From Clostridiales bacterium (GTDB lineage: Bacteria > Bacillota > Clostridia > Lutisporales > Lutisporaceae), in the NCBI GenBank assembly GCA_012522255.1, contig JAAYKT010000207.1, positions 1 through 5,953 on the forward strand: DNA of 5,953 nt. The letters are read 5' to 3'. Within the stretch, counting starts at the first letter, position 1. Every line of letters begins with the position of its first letter. The notes under the pieces are model-generated. The model was not told where the DNA came from. It saw only the letters and a list, made by a program, of their open reading frames with translations, and did no database searches. Below are positions 5,770-5,953 of this stretch, one piece after another. Position numbers and translations under genes: made by a program.

Positions 5770-5953
5770 CTATAACTTTAAAACAGTTTCTAATAAAATT
5801 TCCGGTATAATACTTACGCTGTTGTTATAATTCATTGCATCCTCTTCCCTAACCCCGTCAAAAAGACTTTTAGTCCTTAGAGGTAAATCGCTGATGGTAA
5901 TGAGGCCGGCAGCTTTCCTTACTATTTTCTTTCTCGCAGTAAATACTGCAGAT
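5770..5953 (-). CDS. C-terminal end of an unrecognised protein, cut by the window edge
   Basis: An open minus-strand frame enters at the right edge (first complete codon at 5952) and ends at TAG (5772-5770), giving 60 residues. It begins SAVFTARKKIVRKAAGLI, includes ISDLPLRTKSLFDG (20-33) and ends PEILLETVLKL. The other two frames on this strand are interrupted and the composition looks coding: a basic patch, then a hydrophobic strand, then an amphipathic tail. There is no membrane segment in the visible part. I do not recognise the family. It lies 73 bases upstream of the FAH-family gene on the same strand, with no terminator hairpin seen between them, so the two are probably cotranscribed. 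If it is an enzyme or transporter, it may supply or use the FAH substrate, but that is speculation. Confidence 0.65.
   Translation of the reverse strand, partial: SAVFTARKKIVRKAAGLITISDLPLRTKSLFDGVREEDAMNYNNSVSIIPEILLETVLKL

Noticed and set aside
1..5953. A novel defence, mobile or CRISPR-like system
   Set aside because: No long direct repeats, transposase, integrase, toxin-antitoxin pair, reverse transcriptase or nuclease is visible. The genes are conserved housekeeping and metabolic families with ordinary spacing.

Overview
The window looks like chromosomal DNA of a low-GC Gram-positive anaerobe, most likely class Clostridia. The AT-rich composition, strong AGGAGG-type ribosome binding sites, TTGACA/TATAAT-type promoters, an M-box riboswitch and the gene content all fit. 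I cannot name a genus. There are four complete housekeeping or metabolic genes, one small conserved gene of unclear function, one gene cut by the right edge, and no mobile element, CRISPR array or RNA gene.

Left edge (1-343). There is no protein gene here, but the stretch is well used. On the minus strand a consensus promoter drives an M-box (ykoK-type) Mg2+-sensing riboswitch followed by an intrinsic terminator. The controlled gene, expected to be a magnesium transporter, lies off the left edge. On the plus strand a separate promoter drives the next two genes. A perfect inverted repeat (TGTCAA-CT-TTGACA) covers the -35 of the riboswitch promoter.

Plus-strand pair (344-3240). pepD encodes an M20-family aminoacyl-histidine dipeptidase. 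gltX, encoding glutamyl-tRNA synthetase, follows after 14 bases. They are probably one transcript, ending at a hairpin at 3249-3280 that can also serve the convergent minus-strand genes.

Minus-strand group (5953 to 3296), read right to left: the 60-residue C-terminal end of an unrecognised protein; a fumarylacetoacetate hydrolase (FAH) family protein with an FAHD1-like active site; kbl (glycine C-acetyltransferase, PLP-dependent); and a DUF503/YlxP-like protein. The gaps are 73, 104 and 71 bases. kbl has its own extended -10 promoter preceded by an 8-base direct repeat, so the group may be transcribed partly together and partly from internal promoters. kbl suggests threonine/glycine breakdown and the FAH protein suggests handling of a small 2-oxo or diketo acid, but no direct metabolic link between them is shown here.

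Most of the window is ordinary conserved genome. The points most worth a second look are the riboswitch with its two candidate switching pairings, the operator-like repeats at two promoters, the FAH-family enzyme of open substrate, and the unidentified truncated gene at the right edge.
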